Below, piece by piece: positions 28,640 through 38,225 of a DNA stretch of 64,000 bases. A model generated the notes under the pieces. It had not been told where the DNA came from and did no database searches. It saw only the letters and a program-made list of their open reading frames with translations. The translations under genes and the position numbers were made by a program. The stretch comes from Phycisphaerales bacterium. Lineage in GTDB: Bacteria; Planctomycetota; Phycisphaerae; Phycisphaerales; UBA1924. The number at the start of each line of letters is the position of its first letter. Within the stretch, counting starts at the first letter, position 1. The stretch covers positions 155,724 through 219,723 of the forward strand of contig RECY01000021.1 of NCBI GenBank assembly GCA_007693785.1, written 5' to 3'.

Positions 28640-31600
28640 TTAGCCGCCGAGCCCGGTGCTGAGGCTGTCGAGCAGGCCGGGGAAGTTGCGCTCTTCTTCT
28701 TCGTTCTGGATGATGATGGTGGGCTTGAGGAGGATGAGGAGCGTGGACTCTTCCTTGAGCTCGATGCGGTTGCTGAAGAAGCGGCTGATGATCGGGATCT
28801 TGCTGAGGACGGGGACGCCGGTCTCGACCTCCGCCTCGTTCACGATGCGCTGCCCGCCGAGCATGATCGTCCCCTGGTCCGGCACGGTGACCGTGGTCTG
28901 GACGCGGGTGACGGTGACGGTGGGGAGCTGGATGAACGACTGGGTGTCGGCCGAGCTGACGAGCTGCCCGCCCGCGACCGCGGTGACGGCCTGGGTCTCG
29001 AACGAGTCGATCGTGCTCACGGCGGCATCGACGTTGAGCGTGACATAGCGCCGGTCGGCCGAGACGTTGCCCTGCACGAGCATGACCACGCCCTCGCTGA
29101 CGACTTCGACGGTCGGGTCGAAACCGACGGCCGAGTCGCTCACGACCGGCGCCAGGTCGCTCACGAACGAGCGCTGGGTCGCGACCCAGATGTTGGAGGT
29201 CTGCCCGTTGGTGAAGGTGAGGCGCGGGGCGGTGAGACTGACCGAGCGCCGGTCGGCCTGGGTCGCCTGGACGAGGAAGTCGACCTGGATGTCGTCGAGG
29301 AACTGCCCCGCGACGCCGAGCGCGGGTGCGCCGCCGAGGACGGTCGCCGCGATGCCCGTGCTCGGGATCAGGGCGTTCGCGAGCCCGAGCGAGTTCTGCG
29401 TCGCCCCGACGGGGGACCACTGCGTGGGGTTGACGATGCCCTGGCTCGGGAAGATGTCGGGCTGCCCGTCGCCGGTGGTGTCCACGCCGGCGCCGGAGAC
29501 GGTGCGCCGCAGGCCCGGGCCGGAGCGCGGATCGGCGTTGGTCGGGCTGAAGCTGAAGAAGTCCGAGCCCTGCACGGTGCCGTCGACCGCCTGGGCGGCG
29601 CGGGCCTGGTTGTTATTCACGTTAAAGTAGACGTCGAGGTCGAAGCCGATCTGCTCGAAGAAGTCCTGGCTGACCAGCAGGAAGCGGGTCTCGACGTTGA
29701 TCTGCAGGGCCTGGGTCGCGCGGAGCTGGCTGAGCAGCCCGCGGATCGCCCGGTGGTTCTTGGGCGTGTTGCTGATGATCAGGTTGCCGCCGAGGCGGTA
29801 GACCGAGCCGGTCAGCCCGCCCGCGTCCTCCCACCCGTCCGGGTCGACGTTGCGCTGGATGATCTCGATCAGGTCGAGCACGCGCTCCTCGAAGGGGACG
29901 AACTCGCGGTCGCCGTCCTGCTCGTCGCGGAACGGGCTCTGCCCGCCGCCGCCCTGGCCCGCCTGGAGCACCGATTGCAGGTCGAGCGCCGGCGCGTTGT
30001 CGTAATCCGGCACCTCCACGATGAGGTCGCGCACGTCGTAGATGCTCAGCACCGTGTTCCGCCGGAGCTGCTCGTCGCTGCTGATCGTCAGGATCCCGTC
30101 CACGACCGCCCAGTCGGCCCGGCTGCCGAAGCTCGCGCGGCTCGCGCGGTCGAGCACCCGCGTCAGCACCGTCTCGACCGGGACCTCCGTCAGGCGGAGC
30201 GTGATCGGGGTCTGGCGGTCGATCCCGATGTCTTCCAGCTCGTCCCACTGCACGTCCATGTCGAGCTGAGTGACGGTCTGGATGAACCCGAGCGCCTCTT
30301 CCAGCGTGTTGTCCTGGAAGTTCGCCGGGAGGCGCTGCTGCTGGATCGCCGCGAGCACGCGACGGTTCTCCACCGGCTCATCGCTCGCGAGTGCGCCCGT
30401 CCGCCGGTAGCTCAGCTCGGGCCAGTCGCGCGGGAAGTCCAGCACGGAATCGGGCATCCGCAGGGCTTCCATGTTGCGGACGAACTGGTTCGCGTAGCTG
30501 GACATGTTGTCGCCACGCGCCCGGTCGTACCGCATGTAGAGGCTGGAGTTGGAGATCGCGTCCCGGAGCAGCTGCCCCGCGACGTGCTGCGGGTCGATGA
30601 ACAGGATCTCGTCGATGACCTGCAGCGCCTCCTCGTAGCGTTGCTCCATCTGCAACGCGCGGACGCGCTCGAGCGCCTCGCCGATGCGACGGTCGCGCTC
30701 CTGGCGCTGGCGGCTCTCGGCCTCGGTCTGCGCCTCGCGGACGCGCCGCTCGCGGTCCGAGAGCTCCTGCTGGCGGTTCTGCTCCTCGACGGTCGCGATG
30801 CGGCTCAGGATCTGGTCGATCTGGCCCTGGAAGTTCTCGAACTCCGCCTGACGGAACAGGTCCTGGCGGGCGGTGATGGTTAGGCGGGCTTGGGCCGCGA
30901 GGTTGCGGGCCGGCGCGGTGTCGCCGGTCTCGAGCGATCGGCGCGCCTGGGCGAGGAAGTTCTCAAACTCCGCGACCGCGTTCTGGCGGGCGACCTCGTT
31001 GCGGGCGACCTGGTCCTGAAGAACGCCCCCGGGCGCGCGCCCGCCGCGGAGCAGTGTCCGGGCCTCGGCGAGGCGGTCGCGGGCCTGCTCGGCCTGCTCG
31101 GGGCTCAGGAACTGGCGGTACTCCTCCAGCAGGCGGGCGTAGTTCTCGGCGGCCGTGTTCAGCTCGCGGTTGTCGAACGCACGGTTCGCCTCGCCGAGGA
31201 GGCTCTGCGCCTCGAAACGACGGGCGGCCTCGATCAGGTCGCGGTCGCTCGGGGCCGGCTCGCCCGCGGGCTCGTCGGGCTCGGGATCGGTCGGCTGTTC
31301 GTTGCTGACGACCGCGAGCGTCACCGTCGCGGCAGCCGACGAACGCCCCCCGGCGATCGCGACGCCCTGCAGGCGGTCCCGCACGCGCTCGACGAGCGCC
31401 CGCTCGCGGGCGTCGAGGGTGAGCCCCGAGCGGTCGAGCGTCGCGAGGGCCTCGCGGGCCGACGCGTGGTCGCCACGCTCGGCCGCGTCCAGAATCGACG
31501 CGACCGTCCAGCCCAGGTTGGACCGGAGCTCGCCCCGACGCTGGGCGATCTCGCTCATCAACCCGTCCGCCCCGACGCTCGACCCGCCCGCCAGCTCCCG

Positions 31601-31999
31601 CGCGGCGCGGGCCTGGCGGTCGGCCTCGACCAGGTTGTCGCGACGCAGCGCGTACGACGCACGCTGGAGGCACAGGTCCGCCGGGTCGGCCGAGGCGATC
31701 TGGCGCTCCGCCTGGGCGAGCAGCTCGTAGAGACGCCCGCGCTCGCGATCGCTCAGACGCTGCCCGCCGTCCGGCCCGAGCAGGGCCATCAACGCGCTCC
31801 GCCCTTCGATCGACTGCCCGCGGACGAGCAGCTCGTTCGCCTGGCTGAGCTGGACCTCCGCGGGGGCCGAGGCGTCCACCAGCGAGGCGGACGCCATCCC
31901 GGGCGAGCCCGCGGACGCGGCAGCCCCCAGCGCGAACGCGGCGGTCGCCGCCAACAGGGCACGGGTCGAACGGAACCTCACGGGCGACTTCTTCAGCAT
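28640..31999 (-). CDS. Large TPR-containing secretin (type II/IV-type outer membrane channel, GspD-like)
   Basis: The 1119-residue protein has an N-terminal signal peptide (about 1-38). A long helical region with TPR-like Ala/Glu/Arg-rich repeats covers about residues 50-540. An STN/secretin-N-like beta-alpha part lies around residues 540-780, and a secretin C-terminal domain covers about 900-1100. Secretin signs are VDFLVQATQADRRSVSLTAP, TVTVPDQGTIMLGGQRI, and the closing VPVLSKIPIISRFFSN. Secretins form multimeric gated pores in the outer membrane for type II secretion or type IV pili. The TPR front half is far longer than in GspD or PilQ. The ATG at 31999 precedes a typical signal peptide. 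Confidence 0.9.
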   Translation of the reverse strand: MLKKSPVRFRSTRALLAATAAFALGAAASAGSPGMASASLVDASAPAEVQLSQANELLVRGQSIEGRSALMALLGPDGGQRLSDRERGRLYELLAQAERQIASADPADLCLQRASYALRRDNLVEADRQARAARELAGGSSVGADGLMSEIAQRRGELRSNLGWTVASILDAAERGDHASAREALATLDRSGLTLDARERALVERVRDRLQGVAIAGGRSSAAATVTLAVVSNEQPTDPEPDEPAGEPAPSDRDLIEAARRFEAQSLLGEANRAFDNRELNTAAENYARLLEEYRQFLSPEQAEQARDRLAEARTLLRGGRAPGGVLQDQVARNEVARQNAVAEFENFLAQARRSLETGDTAPARNLAAQARLTITARQDLFRQAEFENFQGQIDQILSRIATVEEQNRQQELSDRERRVREAQTEAESRQRQERDRRIGEALERVRALQMEQRYEEALQVIDEILFIDPQHVAGQLLRDAISNSSLYMRYDRARGDNMSSYANQFVRNMEALRMPDSVLDFPRDWPELSYRRTGALASDEPVENRRVLAAIQQQRLPANFQDNTLEEALGFIQTVTQLDMDVQWDELEDIGIDRQTPITLRLTEVPVETVLTRVLDRASRASFGSRADWAVVDGILTISSDEQLRRNTVLSIYDVRDLIVEVPDYDNAPALDLQSVLQAGQGGGGQSPFRDEQDGDREFVPFEERVLDLIEIIQRNVDPDGWEDAGGLTGSVYRLGGNLIISNTPKNHRAIRGLLSQLRATQALQINVETRFLLVSQDFFEQIGFDLDVYFNVNNNQARAAQAVDGTVQGSDFFSFSPTNADPRSGPGLRRTVSGAGVDTTGDGQPDIFPSQGIVNPTQWSPVGATQNSLGLANALIPSTGIAATVLGGAPALGVAGQFLDDIQVDFLVQATQADRRSVSLTAPRLTFTNGQTSNIWVATQRSFVSDLAPVVSDSAVGFDPTVEVVSEGVVMLVQGNVSADRRYVTLNVDAAVSTIDSFETQAVTAVAGGQLVSSADTQSFIQLPTVTVTRVQTTVTVPDQGTIMLGGQRIVNEAEVETGVPVLSKIPIISRFFSNRIELKEESTLLILLKPTIIIQNEEEERNFPGLLDSLSTGLGG

Positions 32000-32558
32000 C
32001 GGTATGACTCCGGCGAACCGAACTCGGCTAATGGGGGGTGATCGTGGGCTGCACGCGCCGGCTCCGCGCCGGGCACGCGACGGGTTCTCTTCCATCCGGC
32101 TCTGACGCGCGCCCCGTGGGGCGGGCGACCTACTCCGCTCATCCAATCCCGCTCGTGCGGCTTGTTCCCGACGTCGTCGCCGACGCTCGCGGGTGAGCAC
32201 GGCCTTCCGCTCGGGCGACGCCTCGGGGCCCGCAGGATACCCGCTGGATCGGGTCCCCGCTCGCCGACCGGGAATCCGCTGCACGCCCGCTCGGCCCGGC
32301 GCTCCGCAGGGCCCGAACCACGCCGGGCGCTGGCCCGAGGCTGCGTCGGTGCCGACGCGTGGGCCGCCGTCCACTGGTTGCGGGAATCTACCGCCGCCCG
32401 GGGCGAAACGCAAACCCGGGGGCGGGACGCCCCGCGAACGCCCATCCACGCCGACCCGCTCCGCTCCGATCGACGCCCCGGTTCCCGTCACGCCCGTGAA
32501 GAACGCGCCCGGTGACGTGCCCGAGCGCGGTGGGCCCGAAGCGGCCGCGAGCTTTGGC
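32000..32558. other. Intergenic region upstream of the secretin gene
   Basis: In this 559-base gap before the secretin gene (minus strand) I see no credible gene, hairpin or repeat. The open frame that runs through it is low-complexity Arg/Gly/Pro and has no family match. The secretin promoter should lie here. Confidence 0.5.
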
Positions 32559-33893
32559 TCAATTCAGCCAGCGGGTGAGGACGACGCGGGCGACGCCCTG
32601 GCGGATCCGCCGGGCGCCCCGCTCGCCGCCCGTGGCGAGCAGCTCGCTGAACGCCTCGGGCGTCATCCGGTCCGCCTGGACAACAAACGCCTCGTCCTCG
32701 AGCAAGCCGAGGAGATCGTCTTCGAATTCATCAGCCGCGCCGGGCTCGCCAAAGGCTCCGGGCGGGGAGCCGCCTTGGCGGGGTGCGGACGCCGGGCCTT
32801 GCTTGGTGGGGCCCGCCTTGGCGGGGCCCGGCTTGGCCGGAGTCGGCTTGGACGGGGCGGCGGTGGGCTGGCTCGTCGAGGACGGGCCCGGCGAGGGGTG
32901 GTTCGGCGAGGCGGCCTGGTTCGGGGGAGTGCGGGAGGCGAGGTCGCTCGCGGCTTCGTACGCCAGGTCCTCGGCCTCGCGCAGCGAGCTCGCGTGGAGC
33001 AGCACCTCCGCGTACCGGTACGACGCGGGCGGCTCCGGGGCGACCGGCGACGGGTCATCGTCGTCCGGGTCGCCGTCGGCGGCATCGGGTGAGCCGGGCG
33101 GTTCGCCGGCGCCGGGTGGGAGGTCGTCCTCCTCCGTGCGCACGCGGACGACGCACCGCCACGCGGTGGTGCCGAGGTCGCGTCCGTCGTCGTCGGTGTT
33201 GGTCTCGGTGTCGATGTTGAGGGTGAGGGCCCAGAGGTCGCGGAGGCGTTCGACGATTTCCTCCGCGGAGAGCAGGTCCGGTCGGTCCTCGGGGGTGAGC
33301 AGGACGCCGCGGTGCTCGTGGGCGGCGGCGTCGACGCCGAGGGGCTCCGGGACGGCTTCGAGGTCGAACGCCGCGAGGGCCTGCTCGAACGTTTCCTTGT
33401 CCTCCGGCTCGCACCGGACGGTGATGATCTTGTGCTCGTCGATGAAGATGTAGGCGAAGGGCTCGTCGCACATCGCGCCGAAGCCGACGAGCCCGTCCTC
33501 GAAGAGGAAAGGCCCGTAGCGGCGCGTGCCGTCGATCAGGTGCTCGAGCCCGACGAGGTCGTAGGCGATGTACGGGTCGATCTCGCGGTACGCGTCGTGC
33601 CCCATGACGTCGAGGATCGGGTAGACCCGGGGGGGGAGGAGGCTCGCGAGCGTCCGCCAGAGGGCAGGCAGGCGCGGGGCGGGGCAGACGATCTCGAAGA
33701 CGTAGCGGTCGGGCCACTCTTCCCATTCGCCCTCGTCGTCGTCCCCGTCGGCCTGCTCGAAGCGGACCGAATACCCCGCCCGGGGCTCCATGGGCTCGAT
33801 CGGGTAGACCCCGAGCGGGAACGCGACCGCCCCGGCCTTGCCCTCGGCCTTGACCCGCTCCAACGAAGGATCCACCGCGCATCGCTCCAGCAC
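32559..33893 (-). CDS. Conserved-looking protein of unknown function with acidic N-terminus and Pro/Ala linker
   Basis: The 444-residue protein has an N-terminal globular part (about 1-215, including YPILDVMGHDAYREIDPYIA and FGAMCDEPFAYIFIDEH). Next come a second globular part (about 215-270) and a Pro/Asp/Glu-rich acidic stretch. A low-complexity Pro/Ala/Lys linker occupies about 330-380, before a short C-terminal helical part ending VVLTRWLN. No known catalytic motif is visible and no family is recognised. The start codon is a GTG at 33893. It is divergent from coaX with a 73-base gap. Confidence 0.65.
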   Translation of the reverse strand: MLERCAVDPSLERVKAEGKAGAVAFPLGVYPIEPMEPRAGYSVRFEQADGDDDEGEWEEWPDRYVFEIVCPAPRLPALWRTLASLLPPRVYPILDVMGHDAYREIDPYIAYDLVGLEHLIDGTRRYGPFLFEDGLVGFGAMCDEPFAYIFIDEHKIITVRCEPEDKETFEQALAAFDLEAVPEPLGVDAAAHEHRGVLLTPEDRPDLLSAEEIVERLRDLWALTLNIDTETNTDDDGRDLGTTAWRCVVRVRTEEDDLPPGAGEPPGSPDAADGDPDDDDPSPVAPEPPASYRYAEVLLHASSLREAEDLAYEAASDLASRTPPNQAASPNHPSPGPSSTSQPTAAPSKPTPAKPGPAKAGPTKQGPASAPRQGGSPPGAFGEPGAADEFEDDLLGLLEDEAFVVQADRMTPEAFSELLATGGERGARRIRQGVARVVLTRWLN

Positions 33894-33966
33894 GCCATCA
33901 CTCTATATGGTTCCCCTCGCCCCCGTGCACACGCCCCAGCCTTCCCGACCCCCGGAGCCCGACCCG

Positions 33967-34839
33967 ATGCCACTGGAACTCCACCCCGGCGACGACGCCC
34001 ACGCCCGCCCGGACCTGCTCGCGGTCGCGGTCGGGAACACCCGCACCCGCTTCGGCGTCTTCCGCGCCGGGCAGCTCGACCGCCCGATGTCGATCCGCAA
34101 CGACCAGGCGGACGAGCTCGCGGCCCAGCTCCGCGAGCTCGGGCTGGAGCCGGACGCGTTCCACGTCGCGATCGCGACCGTCCGCGCCGACGCCGCCGAG
34201 GCGTTCTCGTCGATCCTGGACCGGGCCGGGCTCCGCCCGACGCTGATCAGCCGCATCGGGCGGGACATCCCGATCCCGATCCGCATGGCGTTGCGGGACG
34301 AGACGACCGTCGGGCACGACCGTTTGCTGAACGCGCTGGGCGCGTACGGGACGGCCGAGCAGGCGTGCGTGGTCATCGACGCGGGCACGGCCGTCACGGT
34401 GGACCTCGTCGACGGGCAAGGGGTCTTCCAGGGCGGGGTGATCGCGCCGGGGCTGACGATGATGCTGCACTCGATGCACGAGCACACGGCCGCCCTGCCC
34501 AGGCTGGATTTTGAGATGCCCCCCGCGGAGGACGGCCCGCTGGGCAAGGACACCGCGAGCGCCATGCGACTCGGCGTGATCGGCGCGATCCTCGGGCTCG
34601 TCCGCTACCAACTCGAACGCTACGCGGACCTCTACGGGGCCTACCCCCAGGTGATCGCGACCGGCGGCGACGCGCCGCGACTGTTTGAGCACGACGAGAT
34701 CGTCGAGCACCTCGTGCCGGACTTGCAGCTCATGGGCATCCACGCGGCGGTGGAAGCGGCGATCCGAGCGGCCGAGGCGGAGGCCGACGGCGACGACGAT
34801 GAGCCATCGGCACCCGACGACGACAACCCCTTCGCCTGA
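33967..34839 (+). CDS. coaX: Type III pantothenate kinase
   Basis: CoaX phosphorylates pantothenate, the first step of coenzyme A synthesis. The 290-residue protein has ASKHA-fold elements: DLLAVAVGNTRTRFGVF (phosphate loop 1), GHDRLLNALGAY, CVVIDAGTAVTVDLVD (phosphate loop 2, with the catalytic Asp) and IATGGDAPRL. It starts a little longer than the usual ~255 residues and has an acidic C-terminal tail. GGAG at 33954-33957 supports the ATG at 33967. It is the first of a plus-strand run that includes the MnmE-like GTPase. Confidence 0.92.
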   Translation: MPLELHPGDDAHARPDLLAVAVGNTRTRFGVFRAGQLDRPMSIRNDQADELAAQLRELGLEPDAFHVAIATVRADAAEAFSSILDRAGLRPTLISRIGRDIPIPIRMALRDETTVGHDRLLNALGAYGTAEQACVVIDAGTAVTVDLVDGQGVFQGGVIAPGLTMMLHSMHEHTAALPRLDFEMPPAEDGPLGKDTASAMRLGVIGAILGLVRYQLERYADLYGAYPQVIATGGDAPRLFEHDEIVEHLVPDLQLMGIHAAVEAAIRAAEAEADGDDDEPSAPDDDNPFA

Positions 34840-34862
34840 AAGGGCTTCGCCCGCACCTCCCC

Positions 34863-34893
34863 GGTGGCACAGGTCGCCGACCTGTGTGCTCCC
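34863..34893. repeat. A-related palindrome (GTGGCACAG type)
   Basis: A 9-bp stem CACAGGTCG/CGACCTGTG around one base is flanked by GGTGG and TGCTCCC. It carries the outer words of family A (GTGGCAC and GTGCTCC) with a different stem. It lies between coaX and the MnmE-like gene. Confidence 0.7.
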
Positions 34894-34913
34894 TCTTTTC
34901 TGTCGCGAATCTC

Positions 34914-35894
34914 ATGCCCACGCCACCCCGCTACCGCCTCTCGACGCCCCCCGGACGCCCCGCGGCGATCGCGATCATCGACCTCACCGCCGCCACGCCC
35001 GCCGATCTCGACGCCCTGCTCGCCCGCCTCGGGATGACGCCCACGGATCACGCGCTCGGCGTCGGCGAGGTCCGCCTCCGCGACCTCGCGGGCGTGGACC
35101 GCGGGCTGGTCGCTCGTCTCACGCCGACGCACGCCCAGTGCATGCCGCACGGCGGCCCGGGCGTCGTGCGCGCGCTCGTCGCGGCGATGGAGAGCGCCGG
35201 GGCGGTCGCGGCGGATGAGCAGAGTGACGCCGAGTACCCCGAGGCGTCGGACGCGATCGAGGCGCACACGCTGGCGGCGCTGGCGCGTGCCTCCAGCCCG
35301 CTCGCGGTGGACCTGCTGCTGGATCAACCCCGTCGCTGGCGCGAGGCCGGTGAGGGTGCGGTGACGGACCCGTCGCGGGACGCGCGTCTTGGGCGCCTGA
35401 TCGAGGCGGCGACGGTCGCGGTGGTGGGGGCGGCGAACATCGGCAAATCGACGCTGCTGAACGCGCTGGCGGGGCGGGCGGTGGCGACGGTCGCCGACGA
35501 GCCCGGGACGACGCGGGACCACGTGGGCGCGACGCTGAACCTTGGGGGGTTGGTCGTGCGTTGGCTGGACACGCCGGGCGTGCGTGAGGACCCGGCGCCG
35601 ACCGAGCGTCAGGCGTGGGCGATCGCCCAGGGGTTTGTGGAGCGGGCCGACCTGGTGCTGCTCGCGGGGGACGCGGGCGCTCCGCCCCCGCGCCGTGCGG
35701 GGCGGGGCGGGCAGTCGGTGCTGCGGGTCGCGCTCCGCGCGGATTTGGGGGCGGCGACCTGGGCGCACGATGTGTCGGTCGCGTGTCTTGAGGATCCGGT
35801 CGGGCTGGAGGGGCTCGTGCGGATGATCCGGGAGGCGCTGGTGCCGACCGCGGACCTGGCGCACCCCGGCCCGTGGCGGTTCTGGGGCTCCTAG
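34914..35894 (+). CDS. Degenerate MnmE/TrmE-like GTPase
   Basis: This 326-residue protein follows the order of MnmE but is shorter than the usual ~450. The N-terminal folate-domain part is recognisable (STPPGRPAAIAIIDL, MPHGGPGVVRALVAAM), then a helical part, then a G domain with G1 GAANIGKSTLLNAL, G2-type EPGTTRD and G3 WLDTPG. The G4 NKxD motif is lost: VLRVALRADLG stands in its place. The C-terminal catalytic C(I/F)GK motif is missing; the protein ends WRFWGS. So it may be an MnmE substitute with reduced chemistry, a paralogue, or a decaying gene. MnmG is encoded at 13196-15118. Confidence 0.75.
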   Translation: MPTPPRYRLSTPPGRPAAIAIIDLTAATPADLDALLARLGMTPTDHALGVGEVRLRDLAGVDRGLVARLTPTHAQCMPHGGPGVVRALVAAMESAGAVAADEQSDAEYPEASDAIEAHTLAALARASSPLAVDLLLDQPRRWREAGEGAVTDPSRDARLGRLIEAATVAVVGAANIGKSTLLNALAGRAVATVADEPGTTRDHVGATLNLGGLVVRWLDTPGVREDPAPTERQAWAIAQGFVERADLVLLAGDAGAPPPRRAGRGGQSVLRVALRADLGAATWAHDVSVACLEDPVGLEGLVRMIREALVPTADLAHPGPWRFWGS

Positions 35895-35966
35895 CATCCC
35901 TTTCAGGACGTTTCTCGCCCCGTCGGCCCCGGCGCCGGCTGCTTTGTGACGACAGGATCCCACGCC

Positions 35967-36908
35967 ATGGACGACCGCCAACGTCAGATGCAGGTGAAGG
36001 AAGGCGCGGGCCTTGAGGACTCGCGGATCAATACCGAGTTCGTCGACTTCCTGCGCAAGTGGTCGACGCCGGTGCTCTTGGTGCTGTGCGGGTTGAGCGT
36101 GGTGTACCTGCTCTACACGCGTCAGCAGCAGGCGGCGGACAGCCGTCGGAACGCGGCGTTTATGGAGATGGAATTGACGATGGGCTCGGGCACGCCGAGC
36201 CCGACGGCGCTGGAGGACATCTCGCGCCGGTACAGCGACGTGGGGAGCGTGGGGCTGCTGACGCGTCTGCTCGCGGGGGACAGCCGGATGCGGGTCGCGG
36301 TGCTCGGGGTGGAGCCGACGGCGATACCGGACGAGACCGGGCGCATCCCGGCGGACGCGATGCTCTCCGAAGAGGCACGCGAAAGCTACCTCCGCGCGGC
36401 CGAGGCAGACTACCGCTGGGTGCTCGAGCGCAGCCGAGGCCATCTCGACAAGGCGCTGCTGACGATCTCGGCTCACTACGGGCTGGCGGCGGTCGCCGAG
36501 TCTCGCCTCGACGCCGACGCGGCGCGGTCGCATTACGAGCGGGTGATCGAGCTCGCCGAACGCGCGAAGTATCCGGCTCACGCCGTGGCGGCCCGGGCGC
36601 GGATCGAATCGCTCGAGCACGCGCTCGTCCGACGCACGCTGTTCTCGGAGGACGATCTGCCCGCGCGCCCGATGCCGGGGCTCCAGCTCCGCCCGGACCG
36701 CGCCCCTTCGGGCCTGATCCCCGGGATCGACACCGGTCTGGAGCCCGACGGCGACGGGGCGGCCCCGTTGGACTTCGGCCCGATCCTCCCGGACATGCCC
36801 GAGATGCCGGACGCGCCGATGCCGATGCCGACAGAACCCGCCCCTGCGGAGCCAGCCCCGACCGAGCCGGCCCCGGGTGAGCCCGCGCCGGACTCGGGCG
36901 GTCGGTGA
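35967..36908 (+). CDS. YfgM-like TPR membrane protein
   Basis: The 313-residue protein has a short cytoplasmic N-terminus with one membrane segment (about residues 33-51, TPVLLVLCGLSVVYLLY). A periplasmic TPR-like helical part follows (AHYGLAAVAESRLDADAARS) and then a Pro/Ala/Glu tail with repeated EPAP units. This arrangement resembles YfgM/ancillary SecYEG subunits or BamD-like scaffolds. Its exact role is unknown. The start ATG at 35967 is followed by a compact gene that ends overlapping the next start (GTGA at 36905-36908), so it is translationally coupled to the pseudouridine synthase. Confidence 0.75.
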   Translation: MDDRQRQMQVKEGAGLEDSRINTEFVDFLRKWSTPVLLVLCGLSVVYLLYTRQQQAADSRRNAAFMEMELTMGSGTPSPTALEDISRRYSDVGSVGLLTRLLAGDSRMRVAVLGVEPTAIPDETGRIPADAMLSEEARESYLRAAEADYRWVLERSRGHLDKALLTISAHYGLAAVAESRLDADAARSHYERVIELAERAKYPAHAVAARARIESLEHALVRRTLFSEDDLPARPMPGLQLRPDRAPSGLIPGIDTGLEPDGDGAAPLDFGPILPDMPEMPDAPMPMPTEPAPAEPAPTEPAPGEPAPDSGGR

Positions 36909-38152
36909 GCCGCCCGCCCGTCGGCCCGGCGCCGGACGCGGGCTCGTCGCCCGATGAGCGGGTCGAAACCAGTTTTCAGACCGATCGCCCGCTGGTGAAG
37001 CCCGGCGGGAAGGTGGACCCGGACGCGGTGCGGGCCGCGGTGGAAGCCGCCCGCGCCAGGCGGGGCGAGGCGGGCGAGGACGCGGGCGACGACGACGAAC
37101 TGCCCGCGGTGACCTTCACGCTCCAGCGGGATCTCAAGACCCGCCTGGATAAGTACCTGACGACGCGCGTGACGTTTATGAGCCGCACGCAGCTCCAGCG
37201 CCACATCGAGTCCGGCGGCGTCACTGTCAACGAGCAGCCCGCGAAGGCCTCGCTCAAGCTCGGCAAGGGCGACCGCGTGCGTCTGGTCATCCCCGAGCCG
37301 CCGGCGACGGCGATCGTGCCGGAGGACATCCCGCTCGAGGTGCTGTTCGAGGACGAGGATCTGATCGTCATCAACAAGGCGGCCGACATCATCGTCCACC
37401 CCGCGCGGGCGGCGCTGCGCGGGACGATGATCAACGCGCTCGCGTGGCGGTTCAAGCACGTTTCCGGGGGCGAGCTGAGTGCCGTGGGGGACGAGTTCGC
37501 CCGCCCGGGCGTGGTCCACCGCCTGGATCGCGACACGACCGGGTGCATTGTGTTCGCGAAGCGTGACGAGACGCACTGGAAGCTGAGCCGCCAGTGGGAG
37601 CACCGGACGGTCGACAAGCGGTACCTCGCGGTGGTCCACGGCTCGCCGGAGCGGGACACAGAGGTGATCGACCTGCCGCTCGGCCCGCACCCGAGCCGCG
37701 AGAAGGGGTACCGCGAGAAGCAGGTCGTGCGGCGGGACGATCAGGGCAAGGCGAGCCTGACGATCATGCGCGTGCGGGAGCGGTACCGCCTGCACGAGCG
37801 GGCGGTGGGGGATCAGCACTTCGCGCTGGTCGAGCTGGAGCTGAAGACCGGGCGGACGCACCAGATCCGCGTCCACCTCAGCCACATGGGCTGGGCGATC
37901 GTCGGCGACGACATGTACGGCGGGCGCTTCTTGACTCTTCCCGAGCGCGAGGGCGAGGCTGAGCACGAGGTGCGTCGCCAGATGCTGCACGCGGCGCTCT
38001 TGGCGTTCGAGCACCCGCGGACGGACGAGGCGATGATCTTCGCGGCCCCGCCGCACGGGGAGATGCGCCGGCTGATCGCGTACCTGCGGACGGGCGCGGT
38101 GGAGCCGGTGCACGTGGAGGGGACGGTGCCGCTGTCGCGGCTGGGGTTGTGA
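36905..38152 (+). CDS. rluD: RluA/RluD-family pseudouridine synthase
   Basis: This enzyme converts uridine to pseudouridine in 23S rRNA or tRNA. The 415-residue protein has an N-terminal acidic extension (about 1-70), then an S4 RNA-binding domain (LDKYLTTRVTFMSRTQLQRH). The catalytic domain follows, with the RluA motif HRLDRDTTGCIVFAK carrying the catalytic Asp, and the substrate segment GRTHQIRVHLSHMG. The GTG start overlaps the stop of the YfgM-like gene as GTGA. RluD, RluA and RluC are not separable from the sequence alone, so the symbol is tentative. Confidence 0.92.
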   Translation: MSRPPVGPAPDAGSSPDERVETSFQTDRPLVKPGGKVDPDAVRAAVEAARARRGEAGEDAGDDDELPAVTFTLQRDLKTRLDKYLTTRVTFMSRTQLQRHIESGGVTVNEQPAKASLKLGKGDRVRLVIPEPPATAIVPEDIPLEVLFEDEDLIVINKAADIIVHPARAALRGTMINALAWRFKHVSGGELSAVGDEFARPGVVHRLDRDTTGCIVFAKRDETHWKLSRQWEHRTVDKRYLAVVHGSPERDTEVIDLPLGPHPSREKGYREKQVVRRDDQGKASLTIMRVRERYRLHERAVGDQHFALVELELKTGRTHQIRVHLSHMGWAIVGDDMYGGRFLTLPEREGEAEHEVRRQMLHAALLAFEHPRTDEAMIFAAPPHGEMRRLIAYLRTGAVEPVHVEGTVPLSRLGL

Positions 38153-38168
38153 GCTGGCAAAAGAACAA

Positions 38169-38193
38169 CGGCCCGGTCGGATGGACCGGGCCG
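38169..38193 (-). terminator. Terminator-like hairpin between the pseudouridine synthase and a PEP-CTERM-like gene
   Basis: A perfect 10-bp stem CGGCCCGGTC/GACCGGGCCG has a 5-base loop. On the minus strand it is followed by a T-rich tract (TTGTTCTTTT) after the PEP-CTERM-like gene at 38226. It may also end the plus-strand operon. The CCCGGTC/GACCGGG core recurs after the next PEP-CTERM-like gene (39095-39128). Confidence 0.75.
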
Positions 38194-38225
38194 CTGCGTT
38201 CGCGGAGCTTGGTTGGAGGGGGTGA

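Noticed and set aside
28451..30883. Plus-strand open frame of about 810 codons opposite the secretin gene
   Set aside because: It mirrors the secretin codons in another frame and shows only Arg/Asp/Leu-rich low-complexity sequence.
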